Below are positions 53,044 through 60,971 of a DNA stretch of 64,000 nt, one piece after another; within the stretch, counting starts at the first letter, position 1, and every line of letters starts with the position of its first letter. The position numbers and the translations under genes were made by a program. The notes beneath the pieces are model-generated. The model did no database searches. It saw only the letters and a list, made by a program, of their open reading frames with translations, and was not told where the DNA came from. The DNA is taken from NCBI GenBank assembly GCA_027490955.1, contig JAIXXB010000015.1, forward strand, positions 78,405-142,404, in the 5' to 3' direction. The DNA is from Rhodobacter sp. (GTDB lineage: Bacteria > Pseudomonadota > Alphaproteobacteria > Rhodobacterales > Rhodobacteraceae).

Positions 53044-53973
53044 ATGCCGCCACTTACACCGCCTGCCCAAAAATCTGACCGCACCTTGGCCGCCGCTGGC
53101 CTGACGCTGATCTATGCCTTGACCATTGGCTATACCGACAACCAAGTGCAGGTGATCGCGCAGGATGCAGGGCTATGGCAATTTCATGCCACGCGCAGCG
53201 TGATGGCGATGGTGATTTTGGCACTGGTGGCGCTGCCGCTTGGGCTGCGCTTGCGGCCCAAAAACTGGCGGGTTGTGCTGATCCGTTCGGTGCTGCATGC
53301 GCTGGCTATGATGATGTATTTTGGCGCGCTGGCCTTTTTGCCCGTGGCTTTGGTCGCCGCTGGGCTGTTCACCGCACCGATTTTTGTGCTGCTGATCTCG
53401 CGCTTTGCCTTTGGGCGTGCGGTGGGGGCGGTGCAAGTGGCCGCTGTCGCCATTGGCTTTGCGGGTGTGGTGCTGGTGCTGGGGCCGCAGGCCCTGTCTG
53501 GCGCATCGCTGGCGGCGCTGTTTCCTGTGCTGGCGGCGGTTTTCTACGGGCTTGGCAATATCGCCACGCGCGAATGGTGCGAAGAGGAAAGCGCGGCCAC
53601 CTTGCTGGCGGGGTTTTTCACCATATTGGGCATATGCGGGGCCATTGGCATGGCTGTGCTGGTGGCATTCCCGCAAATCGTGCCTGCAGGGACAGATGGT
53701 TTTGTGCTGCGCGGCCCTGTTATCCCCACCCCTGCCTTTTGGTTTTGGACATTCATTCAGGCGGCAGGGTCGCTGTTTGGCGTGGGCATGGCCATTCGCG
53801 CCTATCAGTTGACCCAAGTGGGCAAAGCCTCGGTTTTGGAATATCTGATTCTGCCTGCCTCGGCGATCTGGGCCTTTGTGCTCTGGGGCGAAGGTCTGGA
53901 TTGGGTTGCGCTGTCGGGCATGGCGCTGATTGCCGTCGCAGGCGCGCTGATTGCACTCAGCCCGCAGCGGTAA
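53044..53973 (+). CDS. EamA/DMT family transporter
   Basis: The 309-residue protein has about ten membrane segments in two EamA halves. It has a YALTIGYTDNQVQVIAQDAG region and the second-half end SVLEYLILPASAIWAFVLWGE. It is not closely similar to the other EamA protein in the window, so the two are not recent duplicates. The substrate is unknown. It is convergent with tdk, with only four bases between the stop codons and no clear terminator. Confidence 0.88.
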   Translation: MPPLTPPAQKSDRTLAAAGLTLIYALTIGYTDNQVQVIAQDAGLWQFHATRSVMAMVILALVALPLGLRLRPKNWRVVLIRSVLHALAMMMYFGALAFLPVALVAAGLFTAPIFVLLISRFAFGRAVGAVQVAAVAIGFAGVVLVLGPQALSGASLAALFPVLAAVFYGLGNIATREWCEEESAATLLAGFFTILGICGAIGMAVLVAFPQIVPAGTDGFVLRGPVIPTPAFWFWTFIQAAGSLFGVGMAIRAYQLTQVGKASVLEYLILPASAIWAFVLWGEGLDWVALSGMALIAVAGALIALSPQR

Positions 53974-53977
53974 CGGG

Positions 53978-54556
53978 TTACTGCCCGACCTCGGCGCGCC
54001 AATGACGGCGGCACAGCGACACATAGGTCTCGTTGCCGCCGATCTGCACCTGCTCGCCGTCTTTCACGGCGCGCCCGTCAGGCCCGCGCCGAATGACCAT
54101 CGTCGCCTTTTTGCCGCAATGGCAAATGGTGCGCACTTCGCGCATCTCATCGGCCCAAGCCAGCAGCGCCGCTGATCCGGGAAACAAATTGCCCTGAAAA
54201 TCCACCCGCAGGCCGTAAGCCATGACAGGCACGCCCAAATCATCCACCGCGCGCGCCAATTGCCACACCTGCGGCTTTGACAAAAACTGCGCCTCATCAA
54301 TAAACACACAGGCCACAGGGCCGCTGGCAAGGCGCGCCTTGATCTTGGCAAACATATCCTCGTCTGGGGCGAAAGTATCGGCATCCTCGCCAATGCCGAT
54401 GCGGCTGGCAATTTTTCCTGCCCCCGCGCGATTGTCCAATTGCGCAGTGATCAGATAGGTCTGCATCCCCCCTTCGCGATAGTTATGCGCGGCCTGCAGC
54501 AGCAAGGTGGATTTGCCTGCGTTCATCGTCGAATAGTTGAAATAGAGTTTTGCCAT
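53978..54556 (-). CDS. tdk: Thymidine kinase
   Basis: Tdk phosphorylates thymidine to dTMP. The 192-residue product is of the prokaryotic/type II group: P-loop NAGKSTLLLQA (about residues 13-22), the catalytic Glu in CVFIDEAQFLSK (about 85), and zinc-binding cysteines in CHCGKK and near the C-terminus (SLCRRHW). Length is normal. It is a salvage partner of upp, cdd and deoA in the region. Its upstream leader contains a long-range inverted repeat (54592-54656). Confidence 0.95.
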   Translation of the reverse strand: MAKLYFNYSTMNAGKSTLLLQAAHNYREGGMQTYLITAQLDNRAGAGKIASRIGIGEDADTFAPDEDMFAKIKARLASGPVACVFIDEAQFLSKPQVWQLARAVDDLGVPVMAYGLRVDFQGNLFPGSAALLAWADEMREVRTICHCGKKATMVIRRGPDGRAVKDGEQVQIGGNETYVSLCRRHWRAEVGQ

Positions 54557-54591
54557 GATGGGGCGGGTTTAGCAAAGGCCGCGCTTGGGAT

Positions 54592-54656
54592 AAAGGGGGC
54601 TGGCATTCCCAAAACCCGCCCGCGCCAAGGGCCGCCACACCCGCGCAGCCCCCTTT
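54592..54656. promoter_or_regulatory. Long-range inverted repeat upstream of tdk
   Basis: AAAGGGGGCTG (54592-54602) is the exact reverse complement of CAGCCCCCTTT (54646-54656), with 43 bases between. It starts 36 bases before the tdk ATG on the - strand. An RNA leader could fold into an 11-bp stem, or the repeat could be a protein site. No known regulator matches it. Confidence 0.4.
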
Positions 54657-54748
54657 GCCCAAGGCAACACAGGCACACATAAACCAAGGTCACGCGGCGC
54701 GCATTGACCCTTGGCGGGGCAAATGCCAATCTGCACGCCGCAGCAAAA

Positions 54749-54773
54749 GGGGAAAATCTGGGTGGTTTTCCCC
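54749..54773. promoter_or_regulatory. Palindrome upstream of the putative HTH gene (candidate operator)
   Basis: GGGGAAAA, nine bases, TTTTCCCC is a perfect 8-bp inverted repeat, 50 bases before the ATG of the putative HTH gene. Size and position suit an operator, possibly for autoregulation, or a DNA-level hairpin. No identity is claimed. Confidence 0.4.
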
Positions 54774-54823
54774 CAATGCGCGGATGATGCAAAGGTATAA
54801 GGGATGTCAGGGGTGGTGCGGGA

Positions 54824-55282
54824 ATGAGCGTTGACTCTTATCTGAAAAAACACAGCGAGGCTTTGGTCAAAGATGTCGGCATTGAAGCGGCCTGCAAGCT
54901 GACGGGAAAATCCAAGGCCACCTTGGGGCGCTATTATTCCGACCAAGACGGGCATGATGACCGCTTTATGCCCATTGATGTGGTGGCCCAACTGGAATCT
55001 GCCGCGCGCCATCCGCATGTCACAACCGCCTTGGCCGAACTGCGCGGGATCACGCTGGCCTATGATGCCGATAAACGCAACGCAAGCAGCCAATCGGTCA
55101 ACCACGATGTGGTGACGCTTGCCCAGCGCTTTGCCCAGTTGATGGCCGAATATAACACTGCGATTTCAGATGGAAAAATCTCGATCAACGAAGCAAAGCG
55201 TATGCTGCGCGAGACTTTGGCCATTCAGCAAGTGCTGTTGGACATGAAACTGCATCTGGAAAAAAATGCGGGCGAGGTCTAG
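54824..55282 (+). CDS. Putative helix-turn-helix protein conserved in Rhodobacteraceae-like genomes
   Basis: The 152-residue soluble protein has an N-terminal region that reads like a helix-turn-helix: DVGIEAACKLTGKSKATLGRYY (about residues 17-38, shown in two parts in the original frame), followed by MPIDVVAQLESAARHPHVTT. This resembles Cro/CII-type phage regulators only loosely. The C-terminal part is helical (FAQLMAEYNTAISDGKISINEAKRM) and could dimerise. The start is ATG after a G-rich stretch. A perfect palindrome lies upstream. Host or phage origin is undecided. Confidence 0.6.
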   Translation: MSVDSYLKKHSEALVKDVGIEAACKLTGKSKATLGRYYSDQDGHDDRFMPIDVVAQLESAARHPHVTTALAELRGITLAYDADKRNASSQSVNHDVVTLAQRFAQLMAEYNTAISDGKISINEAKRMLRETLAIQQVLLDMKLHLEKNAGEV

Positions 55283-55332
55283 AACCCCGCCCGATATCTG
55301 GCGCTTGGCTGCGCCTTAGCCTTGACTGCGCT

Positions 55333-56727
55333 TTAGCTTTGACGGCGGGTTTGGTTTGCCCCGCCTTGGCTGGCACTGCGCGGCTTGGCTGCGCCCGCAT
55401 TGGCCCCATCTCTGCGCGGGGCAAAACTGCCGCCCATCGGTTTGGATTGCGGTTTTGTCGCAGGTTTTGCCGCACCAGGTTTGCCAGGGGCTGCGCGCTG
55501 CACAGGTTTGCTGCCCGCCTTTTGCCCACCTGGCCGCGCGCCAGGGCGCTGGCCGCGGTTTTGACCGGGCTTGGGCGCTGCGGCGACCATCTCGGCCGAC
55601 CATGGCGCGCCGCCAAGCGTTGGAATTGCCTTTTTCAGCAGCTTTTCAACGGCCTGCAATTCGCCCATTTCCGCAGGTGCGCAAAAAGAGATCGCCGTGC
55701 CGTCTTTGCCCGCCCGCGCCGTGCGGCCAATGCGGTGGACATAGTTTTCAGGCACATTGGGCATTTCAAAGTTATAGACATAACGCACACCCGGAATATC
55801 AATGCCGCGCGCGGCCACATCGGTGGCCACCAACACGTCAAGCTGCGCTTGGCGGAATTCGGTCAGCGTGCGGTCGCGTTGGTTTTGGCTTTTGTTGCCA
55901 TGGATCGACCCTGCCTTGAACCCCCACGTCACCAGCAGTTTCATCAGCTTTTCCGACCCATGTTTGGTGCGCCCAAACACCAGCGCCTGCTCGCCCGGAT
56001 GTTTGTTCAGATATTCGCGCAGCATATTGGCCTTGTCGCCATTGGGGATGTAATGCACGCCCTGCACAATGCGTTCCACAGGCTTGCCGGGTGGGGCGAC
56101 CTGCACTTTGACAGGGTTGTGCAGATAGGTCGCGGCCAGTTCTTCGATATCTTTGGGCATGGTGGCCGAAAACAACATCGTCTGGCGCTTTAGCGGGATA
56201 TGCTTGGCGATTTTGCGCAAAGAATGGATGAACCCCATATCCAGCATATGATCGGCCTCATCCAGCACCAGATAGCCCGTGGCCGACAGCGTCACATCGC
56301 CGCGCTCGAGAAGGTCAATCAAACGGCCCGGGGTGGCGACCAGCACATCTGCCCCGCGCTTTAGCTTTTCGGCCTGTTTGAACAGGCTGGCCCCGCCCAC
56401 GACCATGGCGATTTTCACCGCCGTGCCTTTGGTGAACATCTCTAGGTTATCTGCGATTTGGCTGACCAATTCGCGCGTAGGGGCAAGGATCAGCGCGCGC
56501 ACGGTTTTGGGCGCGGGCGGATGGCCCAGATCCAAAATGCGGTGCAACAAAGGCAGGCCAAAGGCCGCCGTTTTGCCCGTGCCCGTTTGCGCCAGCCCCA
56601 TCAAATCGCGCCCCGCCATGATATGGGGGATCGCCTCGATCTGGATCGGGCTTGGCATTTTCAGCGTGGTTTTTTCCAGCGTTTTCAGAATAGAGGGCGA
56701 CAGCCCCAAATCAGCAAAAGTCGTCAT
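55333..56727 (-). CDS. DEAD-box RNA helicase
   Basis: The 464-residue protein unwinds RNA using ATP; relatives act in ribosome assembly, RNA decay and cold adaptation. Motifs seen are the Q-motif MPSPIQIEAIP, motif I AQTGTGKTAAFG (about residues 46-57), motif II VLDEADHMLDMGF (about 151), motif III FSATMP (about 183) and motif VI HRIGRTARAG (about 330). The C-terminal 80 residues are basic and glycine/proline-rich, likely RNA-binding. An A/T hairpin lies just upstream of the ATG. It belongs to the RhlE-like group, but a closer name is not safe. Confidence 0.93.
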   Translation of the reverse strand: MTTFADLGLSPSILKTLEKTTLKMPSPIQIEAIPHIMAGRDLMGLAQTGTGKTAAFGLPLLHRILDLGHPPAPKTVRALILAPTRELVSQIADNLEMFTKGTAVKIAMVVGGASLFKQAEKLKRGADVLVATPGRLIDLLERGDVTLSATGYLVLDEADHMLDMGFIHSLRKIAKHIPLKRQTMLFSATMPKDIEELAATYLHNPVKVQVAPPGKPVERIVQGVHYIPNGDKANMLREYLNKHPGEQALVFGRTKHGSEKLMKLLVTWGFKAGSIHGNKSQNQRDRTLTEFRQAQLDVLVATDVAARGIDIPGVRYVYNFEMPNVPENYVHRIGRTARAGKDGTAISFCAPAEMGELQAVEKLLKKAIPTLGGAPWSAEMVAAAPKPGQNRGQRPGARPGGQKAGSKPVQRAAPGKPGAAKPATKPQSKPMGGSFAPRRDGANAGAAKPRSASQGGANQTRRQS

Positions 56728-56742
56728 AAATATCTTTCCAAA

Positions 56743-56760
56743 CGCAAAATGCGTTTTGCG
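56743..56760 (-). promoter_or_regulatory. Short hairpin in the helicase leader
   Basis: CGCAAAA, loop TGCG, TTTTGCG forms a 7-bp stem 16 bases before the helicase ATG on the - strand. It could affect translation initiation. The ribosome-binding site GGAAAG lies between it and the ATG. Confidence 0.35.
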
Positions 56761-57061
56761 GCCCCCTAGGGCCAGTCAGGTGTTGCGCCGCCCCCTCGCC
56801 CTGCGCCAATGCGCAAAGCCGTTGGTGGCGCGGAACCCCTGCGTGCGGTGGGAACCAATCTATCGGGGCCAAGTTTTTCAAAAACCAACACATGCGCACG
56901 CGGCACGGGCACTCCGATGCCTGCCCAATGCGCCTGTTGCGGTCTTTTGTCAAGAAATGCTTTTGCGGGTGCAGAACGCGGACAATTTGTTCCATTGTTT
57001 CCAAATTTAGCCTAGTGACGGCGCGCCGCGCTCTCGTTAAAGTAAAGTAAAACAACCCAAA
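56761..57061. other. Divergent helicase/glycosyltransferase intergenic region
   Basis: About 300 bases with no convincing gene. A short + strand frame near 56809 lacks a ribosome-binding site and family features. The right part becomes AT-richer (56990-57060, ending AAAGTAAAGTAAAACAACCC), which suits a promoter and leader for the glycosyltransferase operon. Confidence 0.4.
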
Positions 57062-57128
57062 ATGGACATGCAGGAAGAACACCTCGCTCAGCCGCCGCCC
57101 TGTCGCCAGCCTGTGGATTGGCGAATCC

Positions 57129-57893
57129 TTGCATTACGTCAATCAGTTATGCCTGAAATCGCATCTGGTGCAGGGCCATCCTGTCACGCTGTATTGCACC
57201 GACACGCTGCGCAATGTGCCGCAAGGCGTGGTGGTGCGCCCTGCGGGCGAGATCATGGATATAGATCGGCGCATTGTTGAAGAAACCTCGGCATCCTTTC
57301 TGTCCAATGTGTTTCGATACAAGATGATCCAAAAGACCGATGCGATTTGGATCGACTGCGATGCGTTTTGCTATCGCCCCTTTCCCGACACTCAGGCGCA
57401 TATCTATGCAGGCCACGGCATGCGCGGCGCGCTCAATTGCGGGGTGGTGGCCATTCCGCAAAAGGGCGCGCTGATGGATGCGCTGCTGGATTACTATGAC
57501 AATCTGCCCGATTACCCCGCATGGTGGGGGCCAAAGCAGCGCAAGAAAATGGATAAGCTCGACCCATCCATCCCCAAACCCGTGCGGATTTATCAAACCG
57601 AACGCACGGCTTTTGGCCCGCAGGCCTTTACCCATTTTGCGCGCGAAACAGGCGATATTGATAAGGCGATGGGGGCCGATACCCTGTATCCCGTGCCGTT
57701 CCAGTTGAACGATGTGTTTTACGATCCCTATTCGCAGGTGGAAAAACACTTCACCGAAAACACCCTGTCGGTGCATATCTACACCAACGCCGCGCGCCCG
57801 TGGTGGCGCAAAAACCCGCCGCTAGAGGGCAGCTATATCGCCCGCATGTGCCAGCAACTGTCGATTGATCCCACGGCCGCGCTGGAACAGTAA
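57129..57893 (+). CDS. Glycosyltransferase-like protein with unclear start
   Basis: The frame encodes a cytoplasmic protein with a D-x-D-like IDCDAFCYRPF near residue 75 and the YAGHGMRGALNCGVVAIP segment, features of glycosyltransferases that use nucleotide sugars (the DxD-containing, TcdA/TcdB-like sugar-binding region). Homology begins upstream of the TTG at 57129: the same frame reads RRPVASLWIGESLHYV with no ATG, GTG or TTG until the stop at 57048. An ATG with good spacing to AGGAAG exists only in another frame (57062 or 57068). Either a one-base insertion near 57070-57080 has broken the start, or a rare start is used. It is followed by the second gene with one base between. Confidence 0.65.
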   Translation: MHYVNQLCLKSHLVQGHPVTLYCTDTLRNVPQGVVVRPAGEIMDIDRRIVEETSASFLSNVFRYKMIQKTDAIWIDCDAFCYRPFPDTQAHIYAGHGMRGALNCGVVAIPQKGALMDALLDYYDNLPDYPAWWGPKQRKKMDKLDPSIPKPVRIYQTERTAFGPQAFTHFARETGDIDKAMGADTLYPVPFQLNDVFYDPYSQVEKHFTENTLSVHIYTNAARPWWRKNPPLEGSYIARMCQQLSIDPTAALEQ

Positions 57894-57894
57894 G

Positions 57895-59700
57895 GTGCAG
57901 TTCAAACGCCAAACTTCGCGCCATGGATCGCTTTTGGCGCTGTCCACCATGAAGGACGAAGGCCCCTATGTGGTGGAATGGGTGGCGCATCATCTGGCGG
58001 TGGGTTTTACCGATGTGATGGTTTACACCAATGATTGTTCCGATGGCACAGATACGATTCTGAAACATCTCGAATCCCTCGACATCGGGGTTTATCACCG
58101 CGAAAATGTCATCCCCCAAGGGGTCAAGCCGCACCCATCGATGCTGCATCTTGCTGGGCAAGAGGAATTGGTGCAGGGCAGCGCATGGCTTTTGGTGCTG
58201 GATGCGGATGAGTTTATGTGCATCAACCACCCCTCGCATCACCTAGACGGGCTGGTTGATGATCTGGAAAAGATCGGCGCGCATGCGATGGTTTGCACAT
58301 GGCGTATTTTTGGATCATCGGGCGTGCGCGATTGGTCGCGCGCCCCGATCACCGATCAGTTCACCCGCGCCGCGCCTGTGTTTTGGAACAAGGGCTGGGG
58401 CACAAAAACCATGCTAAAGTTTGACCCGAAATATCTGCGCCTTGGCATGCACCGCCCCATCATCAAATCGCAGTGGAAAGATACCGATTGGCCCGATACG
58501 CAGCTATGGGTCAACGGCTCGGGCCGCCCCTTGGAAGATTGGTTTAAACTGCGCGGCTGGCGCAGCATTCGCCGCACAGTGGGCTATGACTGGGCGCAGA
58601 TCAATCACTATGCCATCAAATCGATGGATGCCTATTCTTTGCGCAAGTTTCGCGGCAATGCGAACCTGAAGAAAGACAAATACAATTCCGACTATTGGTC
58701 GCTGCAAGATCGCAACGAGGTTGAGGATAAGAATATCTTTCGCTATGCCGCGCGGCGCGAGGAAATCCGCCAGCAGCTGCTGGCCGACCCGCTGGTGCGC
58801 AAGTTGCACGAGGCCGCCCATCAGCATGCCGAAGCGCGGCTCAAGGAATATCGCGCCTCGCCTGCCTATCAGGAATTGGTGGCAGGGCTGGTAGCTGCAT
58901 CCAATGTGCCAATCACCCAAGTCGTCGCCAAACCGCCAAAGGCGCGCGACCCTGCCGAGGTGGCCGCCGTGCAATCCAAAATCGATGCCCGCCGCGCCGC
59001 CAAACCGAAAGAGGAACGCCGCACCCCGCCCCCACCTGGTTGGGGCAGCCCCTTTGCCTCGCCCTATGTGGCAGGCCCCATCGATCTGCGCGGCGAAATC
59101 GCGCTGGAAGTGGTGGAAAACCAGCAAATCAAAATCCCCCTTGATCCGCGCGTCTTTACCGCCTCTGCCCTTGAAAGCGTGCAGGCAGGCAAGTTTGACC
59201 GCCGCCATGCGCGCAATATCGCGGGTTTTGTCGCAGGCTGCACCCGCCTGATGGATTTGGGCGCAGGCTTTGGCTTTGTGCCGCTGCGCGCCAAGGCTGC
59301 GCGCGAAGATTTGCACATCGCCGTGCAAGACGACCGCGAGGCGCTGATCCAATTTGGCGGCGCCATTGCCGCCGCGCATTTCCCGCGCGAAGGCCATATG
59401 ATCCATTTCAGCGCCCAGCCCCTGCGCAGCTATGATGATGGTGAGGGGGTCTATTCGGGGCTAGATGCGCAGCTTGCCAGTTTCAAACCCGATGTCTTGC
59501 GCCTTTCGGCCAGCCTGCTGCCCGCCCAAGCCCTGACCGAGGCGCGGCTGACGGGCATTCGCCGCATCCTGTTTCCGTTTCTCGACCCGTCCGAATTGGA
59601 ACAGGCCCGCGCCAGCCATGCCCCCCATCTTGCCCAATTCGGCTTTGCCGAAGATACCAGCGGCGAGGCCAGCGGATCGCTGTTTCTGCGGCGCGAATAG
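57895..59700 (+). CDS. Glycosyltransferase family 2 protein with C-terminal SAM-like domain
   Basis: The 601-residue protein begins with a GT2-like domain (Glyco_tranf_2_4 type): LLALSTMKDEGPYVVEWVAHH (about residues 12-32), CSDGTDTIL, and the DxD-like LVLDADEFM (about 97-105). A lysine- and proline-rich linker (about 350-400) precedes a C-terminal region with CTRLMDLGAGFGFVPLRAKA (about 450), which looks like a degenerate methyltransferase fold without a clear catalytic residue. The start is GTG one base after the upstream stop, with GGAA upstream. Together with its neighbour it may modify a cell-surface polysaccharide; no lipid carrier or flippase gene is present. Confidence 0.78.
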   Translation: MQFKRQTSRHGSLLALSTMKDEGPYVVEWVAHHLAVGFTDVMVYTNDCSDGTDTILKHLESLDIGVYHRENVIPQGVKPHPSMLHLAGQEELVQGSAWLLVLDADEFMCINHPSHHLDGLVDDLEKIGAHAMVCTWRIFGSSGVRDWSRAPITDQFTRAAPVFWNKGWGTKTMLKFDPKYLRLGMHRPIIKSQWKDTDWPDTQLWVNGSGRPLEDWFKLRGWRSIRRTVGYDWAQINHYAIKSMDAYSLRKFRGNANLKKDKYNSDYWSLQDRNEVEDKNIFRYAARREEIRQQLLADPLVRKLHEAAHQHAEARLKEYRASPAYQELVAGLVAASNVPITQVVAKPPKARDPAEVAAVQSKIDARRAAKPKEERRTPPPPGWGSPFASPYVAGPIDLRGEIALEVVENQQIKIPLDPRVFTASALESVQAGKFDRRHARNIAGFVAGCTRLMDLGAGFGFVPLRAKAAREDLHIAVQDDREALIQFGGAIAAAHFPREGHMIHFSAQPLRSYDDGEGVYSGLDAQLASFKPDVLRLSASLLPAQALTEARLTGIRRILFPFLDPSELEQARASHAPHLAQFGFAEDTSGEASGSLFLRRE

Positions 59701-59759
59701 CGATGTTTTGCAGCGTGGTGGTGCACAATGGCGGTGCTGCGCCGTGGTGGGGTGGGGGC

Positions 59760-60971
59760 TTACAGAAAACTGCGCCCGCTGCCGCGCTGCGGCAGGGCCA
59801 AATGCGCAGCGATGCTGGCGGCCACATCGACAAAGGCGCATTGGCCAATCTCGCCCGTCCCTGCCCCCGCACATAGCACGGGAACCCTTTCGCGCGTGTG
59901 CTCGGTGCCGTGCCATGTCGGATCATTGCCATGATCGGCGGTGAAAATCGCAAGATCCCCCGCGCGCAGGCGCGGCAGCCATGCCCCGACCCGCGCATCG
60001 AACCATTCCAGCGCGCGCGCATATCCCGCCACATCGCGCGGATGGCCATATAGGCTGTCAAACTCGACGAAATTGGCAAAGATCAGCGCGCCGTCTTCGG
60101 CCCTGTCCACCAAACTGTCCAAATGGTCAAACAGCCCTGCGTCAGACTTGGCCTTGTGCAATTGGCCTATCCCCTGCATCGAGAAAATATCACCGATTTT
60201 GCCGATGGCATGGGTGGCGTGCCCTGCGCTTTGCGCCCAATCCAGCAGGCTGGGCTGGGGCGGAGCAATAGCATAATCGCGCCGATTGGCGGTGCGCTGA
60301 AAATTGCCCACCTCGCCTGTAAAGGGGCGCGCGATGACGCGGCCTATGCGGCGGGCATGCAGATAGGGGGCCAAATCTGCGCAAAGCTTCAGCAAACGCT
60401 CCAGCCCGAACACCTGTTCATGCGCCGCAATCTGAAAGACAGAATCCGCAGAGGTATAGCAAATGGGCCAGCCCCTGCGCAGATGCTCGGCCCCCTGCGC
60501 GGCGATGATCGGCAGGCCAGAGGCGTGGCAATTGCCCAAAATCCCATCCGTGCCCGCAAGGCGGCAGACAAGGGCGACAAGATCATCGTCAAAGGCGGGG
60601 GTTTGATCGGGAAAATAGGCCCATTCCCAAGGCACGGGCACGCCTGCCAATTCCCAATGCCCCGATGGCGTGTCTTTACCGCGCGAGATTTCATTGCCCG
60701 CACCCCAGCGCCCCTGCGGCGCGGCGTTCAGGTTCGGCGCATCCAGACCAGAGGCCAGCCGCACCGCCGCACCCAGACCAAGCCCGTCTAAATGCGGCAC
60801 ATGCAGCGGGCCTGCGCGCCCCAGATCCGCGCGGCCCTGCGCTGCGGCCTGCGCGATATGGCCAATCGTGTTTGCGCCTGCATCCGTGCCAAAGGCACTG
60901 CCAAATTCGCCCGCATCCAGCGCGCCGCCAATACCCACGGAATCCATCACAATCAAAAAGGCGCGCGGCAT
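59760..60971 (-). CDS. deoB: Phosphopentomutase
   Basis: DeoB interconverts ribose/deoxyribose 1- and 5-phosphates, linking nucleoside breakdown to the pentose phosphate pathway. The 403-residue metalloenzyme has the metal-site start VMDSVGIGGALD, the GHWELAGV (about residue 100) and the C-terminal TADHGNDPTWHGTEHTRE cluster of metal ligands. Length is normal. It follows deoA with no gap, closing the truA-cdd-deoA-deoB operon. Confidence 0.96.
   Translation of the reverse strand: MPRAFLIVMDSVGIGGALDAGEFGSAFGTDAGANTIGHIAQAAAQGRADLGRAGPLHVPHLDGLGLGAAVRLASGLDAPNLNAAPQGRWGAGNEISRGKDTPSGHWELAGVPVPWEWAYFPDQTPAFDDDLVALVCRLAGTDGILGNCHASGLPIIAAQGAEHLRRGWPICYTSADSVFQIAAHEQVFGLERLLKLCADLAPYLHARRIGRVIARPFTGEVGNFQRTANRRDYAIAPPQPSLLDWAQSAGHATHAIGKIGDIFSMQGIGQLHKAKSDAGLFDHLDSLVDRAEDGALIFANFVEFDSLYGHPRDVAGYARALEWFDARVGAWLPRLRAGDLAIFTADHGNDPTWHGTEHTRERVPVLCAGAGTGEIGQCAFVDVAASIAAHLALPQRGSGRSFL

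Noticed and set aside
56809..57015. Cysteine-containing short + strand frame before the glycosyltransferase gene
   Set aside because: No ribosome-binding site, no conserved motif and odd codon use compared with neighbours; kept as intergenic.
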